DNA of 6,610 nucleotides from NCBI GenBank assembly GCA_014379485.1, contig JACMLS010000077.1, forward strand, positions 1 through 6,610, read 5' to 3'. A program made the translations under genes and the position numbers. Within the stretch, counting starts at the first letter, position 1. Each line of letters starts with the position of its first letter. Below are positions 1 to 6,224 of the stretch, piece by piece. Below the pieces are notes generated by a model. The model did not search any database. It saw only the letters and a list, made by a program, of their open reading frames with translations, and was not told where the DNA came from. This DNA comes from Bacteroidia bacterium (GTDB lineage: Bacteria; Bacteroidota; Bacteroidia; B-17B0; Aurantibacillaceae).

Positions 1-2383
1 CAGCTGCATTGGCAAAAGAAACTTCGTTAACAACATCTGCTCTTGAGATTTGCTCAATCGGGTTAATAAAATATTTATGAAATGCAGTTACAGAAAAAAT
101 CTGTCCTCTGCCGGGATAAACTTCATAGCGCAAATCGTAATTATGAATTTTGGCTCTTTTCAGCTTATCGTTTCCGGAGTATAAAAAATTTGTATTAAAG
201 TCATAAAATGCAAACGGCGCCAATTCCCTGAACTCAGGCCTGTTCAGCGTTTGCGAATAGCTTACGCGAATGTTTTGTTTTTTGGTTAGCGAAAAAACCC
301 CGTTAAAGGAAGGTAAAATATCGTTTTTTTCAGTGGAGAGATTAAGCGGCTCGCCATCATCAAATTCGGCATCAAGAACCTGGTGAAAAAACTCATTTCT
401 GACACCAGCAATGATGCGGATGCTTTCTTTAAACCTGTAATCAAACATAAAATAACCGGCATACAGATCTGAAACAGCATGGTAGTCATCAGTTAATCTT
501 GTAACATCCAATAATTTAAAACCTCCTGAGCCATCGGGTAAAATGCCCATGTTCTCATTACTGAATATCTGGTCTTCAGGAAGGTATAATAAATTATTAT
601 TAAATGTAACCCCACCACCTACTACAGAATATTTTGTAAACCCCAATTGCCTCGCAGCAAAATACCTGTTTCTGTTCTGAACGTATCCGCCGATCTTAAA
701 ATCAATTGAATGATCTTTGTTTTTTGAATCAAATGCCCTGGAAACATCGTAGCGCGCTATGTAAGTGCTTTCTGTGGTTTTTGAATTAAAAATTCCGCCA
801 CCGTACGCAGGGCTAACTGTTGACAAGGCAATATTTGCTGCGTACATAGTATCAGTAGCAATTGGGTCAGAAGGATCGTTAAAGGTTTTGTATCTTGAAT
901 AAACGCTTCTTCGCAAATTTGGAATCTCTCTTTTTATATTTGAATAAGAAGCGATCCATTCCATTTTTATTTTACTTTTCTTTAAAAAATGTTCTCCTGT
1001 CAGCTGGCCCGAATAAATATTGTTACCGGTAAACCATCTTGCATTTGAGCGCAGTAAAGACGGATTCACATCAAGTGGATTGGTAGTTCCCTCCCTGTAA
1101 ATAACCCTGTTGTCAGAATTGATGCTGTAAATGTTTTTAAACCCAATTGTATTGGCTTCATTTATTTTATAGGCAAAATTTGCAATAGCGCCCGAAAGTA
1201 TTTGAGTTGTAAAAGCTTTATCCAGGTATTCGTTGTCAACAATTGAAGGTACGCCGGGATCAAAACTGCTGGTATAGCTTTTTCTTACGGTTTCAACAAG
1301 ATTATTACTTCTGTTGTAAGAAAGAGAAACGATCATGCCCAACACCCCTTTCCTTTTATTTTCTTTTTCTGCCAGCGAATCTTTCTGTTTTCTTTTAAAT
1401 GTATAACCAAAAGAATATTGCATCTGAACATTTGGAGAAAATTTTGAGGACCCAAGCGCCCAGTCATTTTTCATGTATTTTGCCAGGTTTGCCTGTTGCG
1501 ATATGGAAACCGGAAAATTTTCTTTATCAGGAATTTCTGAGGGTAAAGACCTTGTTCCATCATCCATACCTAACCAATCCAGCTTACCGCCTTTATAAGT
1601 AACCTGGTCTTTAAATGTAGTAACTGTGTTGTACCCGCCACCAATAGAAAATGACTGAAAATTTTTATCCGGAATATTTTTTGTTTTAATCAGAATTAAC
1701 CCGCCTGCAAATTCACCAGGCATATCAGGCGTTGCAGTTTTGTTGATTGACAGATTATCAAGCATATTACTCGGAAAAATATCAAAAGCAAAGGCCTTTC
1801 TGTCGCTTTCTGAGCTTGGCAATGCAGCTCCGTTTAAAAATGCGGCATTGTAGCGGTCATTTAAACCTCTTACAATTACAAATTTATTATCCTGTATGCT
1901 GGCCCCGTTTACTTTTCTCAACACATCGCTTGTATTTGTAACAGGCGAATTTTTAATTCGCTCGCCACCAATTCCATCACTTACAGCTGCATTGTTTTTT
2001 TGCTGCAGTGCTTCAGCCGCTACACTTTCATCTTTTGCCTTTGCAGTTATTATAATCTCTTCCAAAACATTGCTTCCTTTACTCTCTTCTAAAACAACTG
2101 ACAGATCTGTTACTTCTCCGGCCTTAATAAAAACATCTTCAATCAATTTTGATGAGTAGCTTGTCATACTAAACTTAAGGCTGTGTTTTCCTTTTGGCAA
2201 GCTAATTGTATAAAGACCATCAAAATCTGTTTGCACAATTTTTTTAGTAGAATCTACTATTATCACCACAAAAGGCATTGGATCTCCTTTAATATCCATG
2301 ACTTTTCCACTAACAGTTCCATTTTGGGAAAATCCTGCAAAAGCAGAGATAAAAAACAGGCAGGCAAATGCAATCTTTTTCAT
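1..2383 (-). CDS. TonB-dependent outer membrane receptor, 3' end cut by window edge
   Basis: Outer membrane active transporter that takes up a substrate using energy passed from TonB-ExbBD. The minus-strand frame is open from the ATG at 2383 to the left edge, about 794 residues; I read it through and found no stop or frameshift. Residues 1-20 are a signal peptide (MKKIAFACLFFISAFAGFSQ, cleavage near 19/20). Residues ~22-100 resemble the carboxypeptidase-regulatory-like beta-sandwich (GKVMDIKGDPMPF, then TDFDGLYTISLPKGKH). A short link with LEEIIITAK (107-115) is the likely TonB-interacting stretch. The plug spans ~130-235, with VRGLNDRYNAAFLNG (171-185) and PDMPGEFAGG (219-228). The rest is beta-barrel, with the late-barrel motif SQTLNRPEF near 710-718. 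Family members of this kind are often around 900 residues or more, so roughly 100-150 residues are probably missing. Transcribed divergently from the two-component regulator, which suggests but does not prove regulation by it. Substrate unknown. Confidence 0.93.
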   Translation of the reverse strand, partial: MKKIAFACLFFISAFAGFSQNGTVSGKVMDIKGDPMPFVVIIVDSTKKIVQTDFDGLYTISLPKGKHSLKFSMTSYSSKLIEDVFIKAGEVTDLSVVLEESKGSNVLEEIIITAKAKDESVAAEALQQKNNAAVSDGIGGERIKNSPVTNTSDVLRKVNGASIQDNKFVIVRGLNDRYNAAFLNGAALPSSESDRKAFAFDIFPSNMLDNLSINKTATPDMPGEFAGGLILIKTKNIPDKNFQSFSIGGGYNTVTTFKDQVTYKGGKLDWLGMDDGTRSLPSEIPDKENFPVSISQQANLAKYMKNDWALGSSKFSPNVQMQYSFGYTFKRKQKDSLAEKENKRKGVLGMIVSLSYNRSNNLVETVRKSYTSSFDPGVPSIVDNEYLDKAFTTQILSGAIANFAYKINEANTIGFKNIYSINSDNRVIYREGTTNPLDVNPSLLRSNARWFTGNNIYSGQLTGEHFLKKSKIKMEWIASYSNIKREIPNLRRSVYSRYKTFNDPSDPIATDTMYAANIALSTVSPAYGGGIFNSKTTESTYIARYDVSRAFDSKNKDHSIDFKIGGYVQNRNRYFAARQLGFTKYSVVGGGVTFNNNLLYLPEDQIFSNENMGILPDGSGGFKLLDVTRLTDDYHAVSDLYAGYFMFDYRFKESIRIIAGVRNEFFHQVLDAEFDDGEPLNLSTEKNDILPSFNGVFSLTKKQNIRVSYSQTLNRPEFRELAPFAFYDFNTNFLYSGNDKLKRAKIHNYDLRYEVYPGRGQIFSVTAFHKYFINPIEQISRADVVNEVSFANAA

Positions 2384-2395
2384 TTATTTTTTTTA

Positions 2396-2403
2396 CAAAG
2401 TAA
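2396..2403 (-). promoter_or_regulatory. candidate -7 promoter box of the receptor gene
   Basis: On the minus strand this reads TTACTTTG, matching 7 of 8 positions of the Bacteroidota -7 consensus TAnnTTTG. It lies only 12 nt before the receptor ATG, so transcription from it would give an almost leaderless mRNA. No TTG -33 element is seen at the usual distance; that region is instead taken up by the 11-bp repeats at 2426-2452. Such an arrangement would suit activator-dependent transcription, but this is inference. Confidence 0.3.
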
Positions 2404-2425
2404 CCGCTGCACTTTAATGGTATTC

Positions 2426-2458
2426 TTACCGCAATGTTACCAAACGGTTAAGCAAGTT
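2426..2458. promoter_or_regulatory. candidate response-regulator operator: three 11-bp phased half-sites
   Basis: TTACC begins at 2426 and again at 2437, and TTAAG begins at 2448, giving exact 11-bp spacing. Read toward the receptor gene these are CTTAA, GGTAA, GGTAA. OmpR/PhoB-type regulators bind tandem direct repeats about 11 bp apart, and a regulator of that family is encoded immediately to the right. The site is 43-75 nt upstream of the receptor start, overlapping where a -33 region would sit. A related inverted repeat (CTTACCG 2425-2431 with CGGTTAAG 2445-2452) uses the same bases, so a symmetric site for another protein is an alternative. Confidence 0.35.
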
Positions 2459-2520
2459 AATATCCGTTTTTAATAACGTAAGGTTAATGTGAATTTAAAT
2501 GCCAATTGGGATAGTGCGGG

Positions 2521-2528
2521 TAATTTTG
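2521..2528 (+). promoter_or_regulatory. candidate -7 promoter box of the two-component genes
   Basis: TAATTTTG is a perfect match to the Bacteroidota consensus TAnnTTTG. It would leave a leader of about 60-80 nt before the response regulator. The nearest TTG upstream (2506-2508) is only 12 bp away, too close for a standard -33 element, so support is from the -7 box alone. Confidence 0.35.
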
Positions 2529-2596
2529 ACCTGTTAACAAATCACTAATGTTTTAGCAACCTTTTGTTTTAAGTATACACTTTATTAGAAAAAATT

Positions 2597-3295
2597 ATGT
2601 TTAATTTTACACGCATGCCAACGGTTTTTAAAATTCTACTTGTAGACGATGAACAGGATATTCTTGATTTTTTAAGTTATAATTTAAAGAAAGACGGGTT
2701 TGAAGTTCATGTTGCAAATAACGGGAGGGATGCGATTGAAATTGCGAAGACCGTAGTACCACACCTTGTAATATTAGATGTAATGATGCCTGAAATGGAT
2801 GGCATTGAAACTTGCCGGGAGTTAAGAGAAATTCCTTCTTTAAAAGATACCATGATCGCTTTTCTTACAGCGCGTAATGAAGACTATTCTCAGATTGCAG
2901 GGTTTGATGTTGGTGCTGATGATTATATTACCAAACCCATTAAACCCCGCGTACTTACCAGCCGCATAAAAGCTTTGTTAAGAAGATTGAACCCGGAAGA
3001 AACACACATTGATAAAATGGAAGTTGGCGGAATTAAAATTGACATTGAACGCTTTCTTGTTATAAAGAATGGCGAAGAAATTTCTCTTCCTAAAAAAGAA
3101 TTTAAACTGCTTGCATTACTTGCAACCAAACCCGGAAAAGTTTTTACGCGCGAAGTTATTTTGCACCAGATCTGGGGAGACGAGGTAATTGTGGGAGACC
3201 GCACCATAGACGTTCACATTCGCAAACTACGCGAAAAACTAGGAGACAATTTTATCAAAACCATTAAAGGAATCGGTTACAAATTCGAATTCTAG
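2597..3295 (+). CDS. PhoB/OmpR-family DNA-binding response regulator
   Basis: Cytoplasmic transcription factor switched on by phosphorylation, very probably by the kinase encoded next. Numbered from the ATG at 2597 (232 residues), the receiver domain covers ~11-130: acidic pocket D17-D18 in KILLVDDEQ, phosphoacceptor D61 in VILDVMMPEMDG, switch T91, and K113-P114. A winged-helix DNA-binding domain covers ~141-232, with the recognition-helix and wing region DRTIDVHIRKLREKLGD and the ending GIGYKFEF. All catalytic residues are present. The ATG at 2615 is the better start: it gives 226 residues, the usual length, begins MPTVFKILLVDDEQ close to the first strand as in relatives, and has the TTTAATTTTAC box just ahead of it; the extra MFNFTR is not needed. 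The neighbouring receptor is divergent. The family resemblance is to PhoB/PhoP-like regulators, but a phosphate role is not shown by the sequence. Confidence 0.96.
   Translation: MFNFTRMPTVFKILLVDDEQDILDFLSYNLKKDGFEVHVANNGRDAIEIAKTVVPHLVILDVMMPEMDGIETCRELREIPSLKDTMIAFLTARNEDYSQIAGFDVGADDYITKPIKPRVLTSRIKALLRRLNPEETHIDKMEVGGIKIDIERFLVIKNGEEISLPKKEFKLLALLATKPGKVFTREVILHQIWGDEVIVGDRTIDVHIRKLREKLGDNFIKTIKGIGYKFEF
2600..2610 (+). promoter_or_regulatory. TTTAATTTTAC box just before the response regulator start
   Basis: This 11-mer lies 4 nt before the ATG at 2615 and is repeated exactly at 3497-3507, 6 nt before the histidine kinase ATG. The core TAATTTTA differs from the TAnnTTTG -7 consensus only at the last base. 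It could be a promoter box producing a leaderless message, or an A/T-rich translation initiation signal of the type Bacteroidota use in place of Shine-Dalgarno. Its position between the two possible ATGs (2597 and 2615) favours the downstream start. Confidence 0.3.
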
Positions 3296-3513
3296 GAATC
3301 TACGAATCGCGAATTTTTTGCGAATATTACAAACCTTTATCTGCTAATTGCTATTCAGCACGAATTTACTGATTACAAGTTTTTTAATCTGCGAATCGCG
3401 AATTTTTACGAATATTACGAATCCTGGTCTGCTTAATCTATCAGAAGCAATCGATTCGTAACATTCGCAATAAAATTCGTAATTCGTAGATTTTGATTTA
3501 ATTTTACGGACCA
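3296..3513. repeat. gap between regulator and kinase filled with three diverged copies of one repeat
   Basis: Copy 1 (3297-3358) and copy 2 (3386-3445) are direct repeats starting AATCTACGAATCGCGAATTT and AATCTGCGAATCGCGAATTT and staying alignable for over 50 bp through GAATATTAC, then TCTGCT-AAT and a final TCAG. Copy 3 is inverted at 3453-3492; its complement begins AATCTACGAATTACGAATTT. Each copy is built from RCGAAT words. Copies 2 and 3 can fold into a long imperfect hairpin of about 38 bp with a ~29-nt loop, and copy 1 can compete with copy 2 for copy 3. The outer ends form 21-bp terminal inverted repeats (3297-3317 and 3472-3492) with 19 matches. It holds no gene and no terminator with a T-run. 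It may be a Bacteroidota intergenic repeat family or a small non-autonomous element. Confidence 0.85.
3497..3507 (+). promoter_or_regulatory. TTTAATTTTAC box just before the histidine kinase start
   Basis: Identical 11-mer to 2600-2610, here 6 nt before the ATG at 3514 and starting 5 nt after the repeat block ends. It could let the kinase be transcribed separately from the regulator, or act in translation initiation. No -33 TTG is found at suitable spacing. Confidence 0.3.
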
Positions 3514-4563
3514 ATGAACAGATCAGTACACTTAGCATTAATAAGTTTTCTTTTTTCCTGCCTTAGCACGATCGGTATTTATTTTATCTCGAAGGGGCTT
3601 AATATACACCCGGGAATAAAAATGTACCTCGTTATTTTTTTTAGCGGATTCATTGCTTCGTTCGTTGTTTTTTATTTTGCCTACGAACTCAGTTTGTATC
3701 GCCGCATTAAAATAATTACTGAACGCCTTAGCTTGCTTTACAGCAAAGAAAAAGAAGTGCCACAGCTTTTAGTGAACATTCCCGCAGAAAAAAAAGATCC
3801 TTTAAAAGAATTAGACGAAGAGATCATGCAACTTGAAAAAGCAAGGCAGGAAGAAATTGAGCAATTAAAAAAATTAGAAAATCACCGCAAAGAATATTTA
3901 GGAAACGTGTCGCACGAATTAAAAACGCCTGTGTTTAATATTCAAGGCTATGTTTCTACATTAATAGATGGTGGTTTGCACGATCCAAGCATTAATATGG
4001 AATATTTAAAACGTGCAGATAAAAGTGTAGATCGTATGATCACTATTATTGATGACCTTGAAACCATTTCTCAATTAGAAAGCGGTGTGCTGGAACTTGA
4101 AATGGATCGCTTTGATATTCTTGAACTGGTAAAGGATATTTTTGTTTCGCTTGAAATGCAGGCCTTCGCAAAAAAAATTACGATTGGTTTTTTAGAACCT
4201 TATAATAAACCGATAATTGTTTTTGCAGATAAATTCCGAATAAGACAAGTGCTGGTAAATTTAATTACCAACTCTTTAAAATACGGTAAGGAAAACGGTA
4301 AAACAATTATTGGTCTTTTAGAAAAAGAAGCTGAAGTTGTAATTTACGTTACTGATAATGGAATAGGAATTAAAGAAAAGCATTTACCACGTTTGTTTGA
4401 ACGTTTTTACCGCGTTGATAAAGGACGCAGCCGCGAACAAGGTGGAACGGGATTAGGGCTTGCAATAGCAAAGCATATCCTTGAAGCCCACCATCAGACA
4501 ATTAAAGTAAGCAGTAAAGTTGCAGAGGGAACCACCTTTTCTTTTACACTCAGGAAAGGGTAA
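3514..4563 (+). CDS. PhoR-like membrane sensor histidine kinase
   Basis: Inner membrane kinase that autophosphorylates on histidine and passes the phosphate to the response regulator encoded upstream. The protein has 349 residues. Two membrane segments lie at ~7-27 and ~37-59, joined by only about ten residues, so there is no periplasmic sensor domain. Residues ~92-127 are charged and coiled-coil-like (EEIMQLEKARQEEIEQLKKLE) and lead into the HisKA dimerisation helix with the H-box NVSHELKTP, phosphoacceptor H134. The HATPase domain spans ~235-348: N-box N249 and N253 (RQVLVNLITNSLKYG), G1 box DNGIG (281-285), F-box LFERFYRVD (294-302), and G2 box GGTGLGL (310-316). All boxes are intact, so it should be active. 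No HAMP or PAS domain is obvious. The ATG is the first possible start, because an in-frame TAA lies at 3499-3501. The 218 bp gap from the regulator is long for a two-component operon. Confidence 0.95.
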   Translation: MNRSVHLALISFLFSCLSTIGIYFISKGLNIHPGIKMYLVIFFSGFIASFVVFYFAYELSLYRRIKIITERLSLLYSKEKEVPQLLVNIPAEKKDPLKELDEEIMQLEKARQEEIEQLKKLENHRKEYLGNVSHELKTPVFNIQGYVSTLIDGGLHDPSINMEYLKRADKSVDRMITIIDDLETISQLESGVLELEMDRFDILELVKDIFVSLEMQAFAKKITIGFLEPYNKPIIVFADKFRIRQVLVNLITNSLKYGKENGKTIIGLLEKEAEVVIYVTDNGIGIKEKHLPRLFERFYRVDKGRSREQGGTGLGLAIAKHILEAHHQTIKVSSKVAEGTTFSFTLRKG

Positions 4564-4576
4564 AAATCCTGCATTT

Positions 4577-4613
4577 GTGAATTTTAAAGTCTCCTGATCT
4601 GTGTAATCTGCGA
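4577..4613 (+). repeat. decayed copy of the regulator-kinase gap repeat
   Basis: Aligning this with 3407-3443, the pieces GAATtTTA, TCCTGaTCTG and TAATCT match GAATaTTA, TCCTGgTCTG and TAATCT in the same order and nearly the same spacing. The CGAAT-rich first half is missing. It therefore looks like the tail half of the same repeat family, placed on the other side of the kinase gene. Confidence 0.5.
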
Positions 4614-4633
4614 TCCCGACAAATTTGCCGGGA
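4614..4633. repeat. 20-bp near-perfect palindrome downstream of the kinase
   Basis: TCCCGACAAATTTGCCGGGA is self-complementary except for one A/C pair. It follows the repeat remnant directly. As RNA it would form a short GC-ended hairpin but has no T-run after it, so a role as rho-independent terminator is weak; a repeat-family end or a protein site is possible. Confidence 0.6.
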
Positions 4634-4741
4634 GTGGCAAAAGTTGAAAAGCTAAAATTCTTCTGATTTTAACAACTGAACAAACATTTTTTCAATTCGC
4701 TTTTTTAAGATAATTTTATCTTCCTAAATAAATTAATTCTC

Positions 4742-6073
4742 ATGAAAAAACTTTACTCATTTTTATTTCTATCAGTTGTTTGCGGAACTGTTTTTTCTCA
4801 AACAAACACCAACACTGCAATAATTCCAAAAGAAAAATGCGGAACCATGGCCAATCTGAAAGCTAATTCAGAAAACATACCGGGGTACGCAGAAAAAATT
4901 AATGCTGCAGAATTTAAAGCAAGGCAAAACGTAAATGCCGCTAATGCAAAAACAGCGCAAACAACGGTAGTTATTCCTGTTGTATTTCATGTTTTGTATC
5001 CCAATGCTTCTTCTCCGGCAAATTTGCATGATTCTGTTTTGGTAAGGCAACTTGCTATTATGAATGAGACATACAGTTTATCCAATCCTAATTTTGCTAA
5101 TACCCGCGCTATTTTTGATACACTGGGTGCAAATACAGACGTGCAGTTTTGCTTTGCAGGTGTAGATCCGTTGGGAAATGCCTGTACCGGAATAGACCGC
5201 TTTCAAACAGCTACCAGTTTTTCTTTAACCGCATTAAATAACGGGGTAAAAATTCCATCCATGGGAGGCCGCGCTGCCGGGGATGCCCAACGCTATTTGA
5301 ATATCTGGTGCTGCGACATGAGTTTTTTTGGAACAGCTTTTGTTTTGGGCTTTGCAACTTTTCCGGGCGGACCAGATTCTTTAGACGGGGTGGTTTTGCA
5401 ATATGAGTATGTTGGAATGCAAAATAATGGAACAGTAAACAACTTAGGCAGAACCGCAGTGCATGAGGTTGGGCATTGGCTTGGTATGAGACACATTTGG
5501 GGAGATGGCCAGCAGTCAACCGTTCCCTGCGACTCTACAGATTATGTTGAGGACACACCACACGCCAATAACGCTTCTGCAACAGATTGCGACACTACAA
5601 AAAACACCTGCTCTACAGAAGATCCTTATTGGACAAGTTTGGCAATTGATCCGCCGGATATGGTTGAGAATTACATGGACTATTCTAATGATGGCTGCAT
5701 GACCATGTTTACCAAAGGACAAAAAGCAAGAATGTGGAGTTTTATCAATACCCTGCGCTCAAATTTGCTTACCAACAACGTTACCTGCGCAACGGTTGGG
5801 ATAGATGAATACAATCCCGTTTTCGGAGATTTTATTCATGTTTATCCTAATCCTGTAAACGGACTCTTAAACATTAATTTTTCTACCAATAGCATAGAAC
5901 AGGCAAAAGTTGAGTTTTATAACGCTGCCGGCCAATTGGTAAAAGTTTTTGTTCCTTCTGATTTTCAGAATGTGGTGGAGGTAAAAGGACTTGCTTCAGG
6001 AATTTATTTCTTAAAAATATCTAATCCCAGCAATTGTGCCGTTAAGAAAATTGTTATCCAGGATTGGGATTAA
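4742..6073 (+). CDS. secreted M43-family zinc metalloprotease with T9SS type A sorting domain
   Basis: Secreted endopeptidase of the pappalysin/cytophagalysin family. The 443-residue protein begins with a signal peptide (MKKLYSFLFLSVVCGTVFSQ, cleavage near 19/20). A propeptide-like stretch starts with CGTMANL (33-39). The catalytic domain spans ~75-350: HEVGHWLGMRH supplies zinc ligands H241, H245 and H251 and catalytic E242, and NYMDYS (310-315) gives the Met-turn methionine M312. Between them the DTPH motif and several cysteines, and after them CMTMFTKGQKARM, are typical of the family. Residues ~366-443 form a T9SS type A C-terminal domain, starting VYPNPVNG (367-374), with FYNAAGQLVK and LASGIYFLKI and ending KKIVIQDWD. 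So it should cross the inner membrane by Sec and the outer membrane by type IX secretion, then be released or anchored at the surface. It is followed by a terminator and looks monocistronic. Substrate unknown. Confidence 0.95.
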   Translation: MKKLYSFLFLSVVCGTVFSQTNTNTAIIPKEKCGTMANLKANSENIPGYAEKINAAEFKARQNVNAANAKTAQTTVVIPVVFHVLYPNASSPANLHDSVLVRQLAIMNETYSLSNPNFANTRAIFDTLGANTDVQFCFAGVDPLGNACTGIDRFQTATSFSLTALNNGVKIPSMGGRAAGDAQRYLNIWCCDMSFFGTAFVLGFATFPGGPDSLDGVVLQYEYVGMQNNGTVNNLGRTAVHEVGHWLGMRHIWGDGQQSTVPCDSTDYVEDTPHANNASATDCDTTKNTCSTEDPYWTSLAIDPPDMVENYMDYSNDGCMTMFTKGQKARMWSFINTLRSNLLTNNVTCATVGIDEYNPVFGDFIHVYPNPVNGLLNINFSTNSIEQAKVEFYNAAGQLVKVFVPSDFQNVVEVKGLASGIYFLKISNPSNCAVKKIVIQDWD

Positions 6074-6075
6074 TT

Positions 6076-6118
6076 AACTGATTGTCAGTTACTCACGTTA
6101 AAAGTGGGATTTTTTTTT
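6076..6118 (+). terminator. rho-independent terminator of the protease gene
   Basis: Just after the stop codon, AACTGA-TTG-TCAGTT (6076-6090) forms a six-pair hairpin. It is followed by CTCAC (6092-6096) pairing with GTGGG (6104-6108, one G-U pair) around a 7-nt loop, then A and nine T residues (6110-6118). The second hairpin with its T-run is the likely terminator, and the first may add stability. Confidence 0.7.
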
Positions 6119-6186
6119 ATTTATATATAAACAAAGGTTCTTAATAAAAAGGCAGTATTTTTTGTGAAAACAAACATACTAATAGT

Positions 6187-6194
6187 TAAACTTG
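6187..6194 (+). promoter_or_regulatory. candidate -7 promoter box of the small acidic protein gene
   Basis: TAAACTTG matches 7 of 8 positions of TAnnTTTG and lies 30 nt before the ATG at 6225. A TTTG at 6161-6164, 22 nt upstream, could be the -33 element. Since a terminator precedes it, this gene needs its own promoter. Confidence 0.4.
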
Positions 6195-6224
6195 CAGAAA
6201 TTTTATTAATAAAGAAGCGAACCG

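Larger units (their letters stand above)
2384..2614. other. divergent intergenic region between receptor and response regulator
   Basis: This AT-rich stretch of about 210-230 bp separates two genes pointing away from each other, so it must hold both promoters. It contains a TAATTTTG box for the rightward gene, a TTACTTTG box close to the receptor start, and a cluster of TTACC/GGTTA words at 2401-2486. No open reading frame or RNA gene is visible in it. Confidence 0.8.
4564..4741. other. intergenic region after the kinase, with repeat remnant and palindrome
   Basis: This stretch of 178 bp carries a decayed repeat copy (4577-4613) and a 20-bp palindrome (4614-4633). A weak AT-rich inverted repeat follows (TAAAAT 4653-4658 with ATTTTA 4666-4671, and GTTG 4643-4646 with CAAC 4673-4676). 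There is no convincing rho-independent terminator, since no T-run follows a stable stem directly. A TAATTTTAT box at 4711-4719, 22 nt before the protease ATG, is a possible promoter element. Confidence 0.6.

Noticed and set aside
2183..2473. Plus-strand open frame of 96 codons overlapping the receptor start
   Set aside because: It is antisense to the receptor signal peptide and first domain, has biased cysteine/phenylalanine/histidine-rich composition, and no recognisable features; the minus-strand frame clearly codes.
2506..2528. Full -33/-7 promoter from TTG at 2506-2508 and TAATTTTG
   Set aside because: The spacing of 12 bp is too short for the Bacteroidota promoter, so only the -7 box is reported.
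3297..3492. CRISPR-like array from the repeated CGAAT units
   Set aside because: Copies differ in length and spacing, one is inverted, and there are no uniform unique spacers or cas genes.
3344..3538. Minus-strand open frame of 64 codons in the regulator-kinase gap
   Set aside because: Its sequence is mostly the CGAAT-rich repeat and it overlaps the start of the kinase; nothing suggests a protein.
3514..4563. Assigning phoR/phoB names and phosphate starvation as the signal
   Set aside because: The domain architecture is PhoR/PhoB-like, but no pst, phoU or phosphatase gene is in the window, so a specific symbol is not supported.
4643..4700. Terminator after the kinase from the TAAAAT/ATTTTA inverted repeat and nearby T6
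   Set aside because: The stem is short and AT-only with a bulged outer part, and the T-run is separated from it by 12 nt.
5211..5519. Minus-strand open frame of 102 codons inside the protease gene
   Set aside because: It is fully antisense to the conserved M43 catalytic domain, with no domain features of its own.
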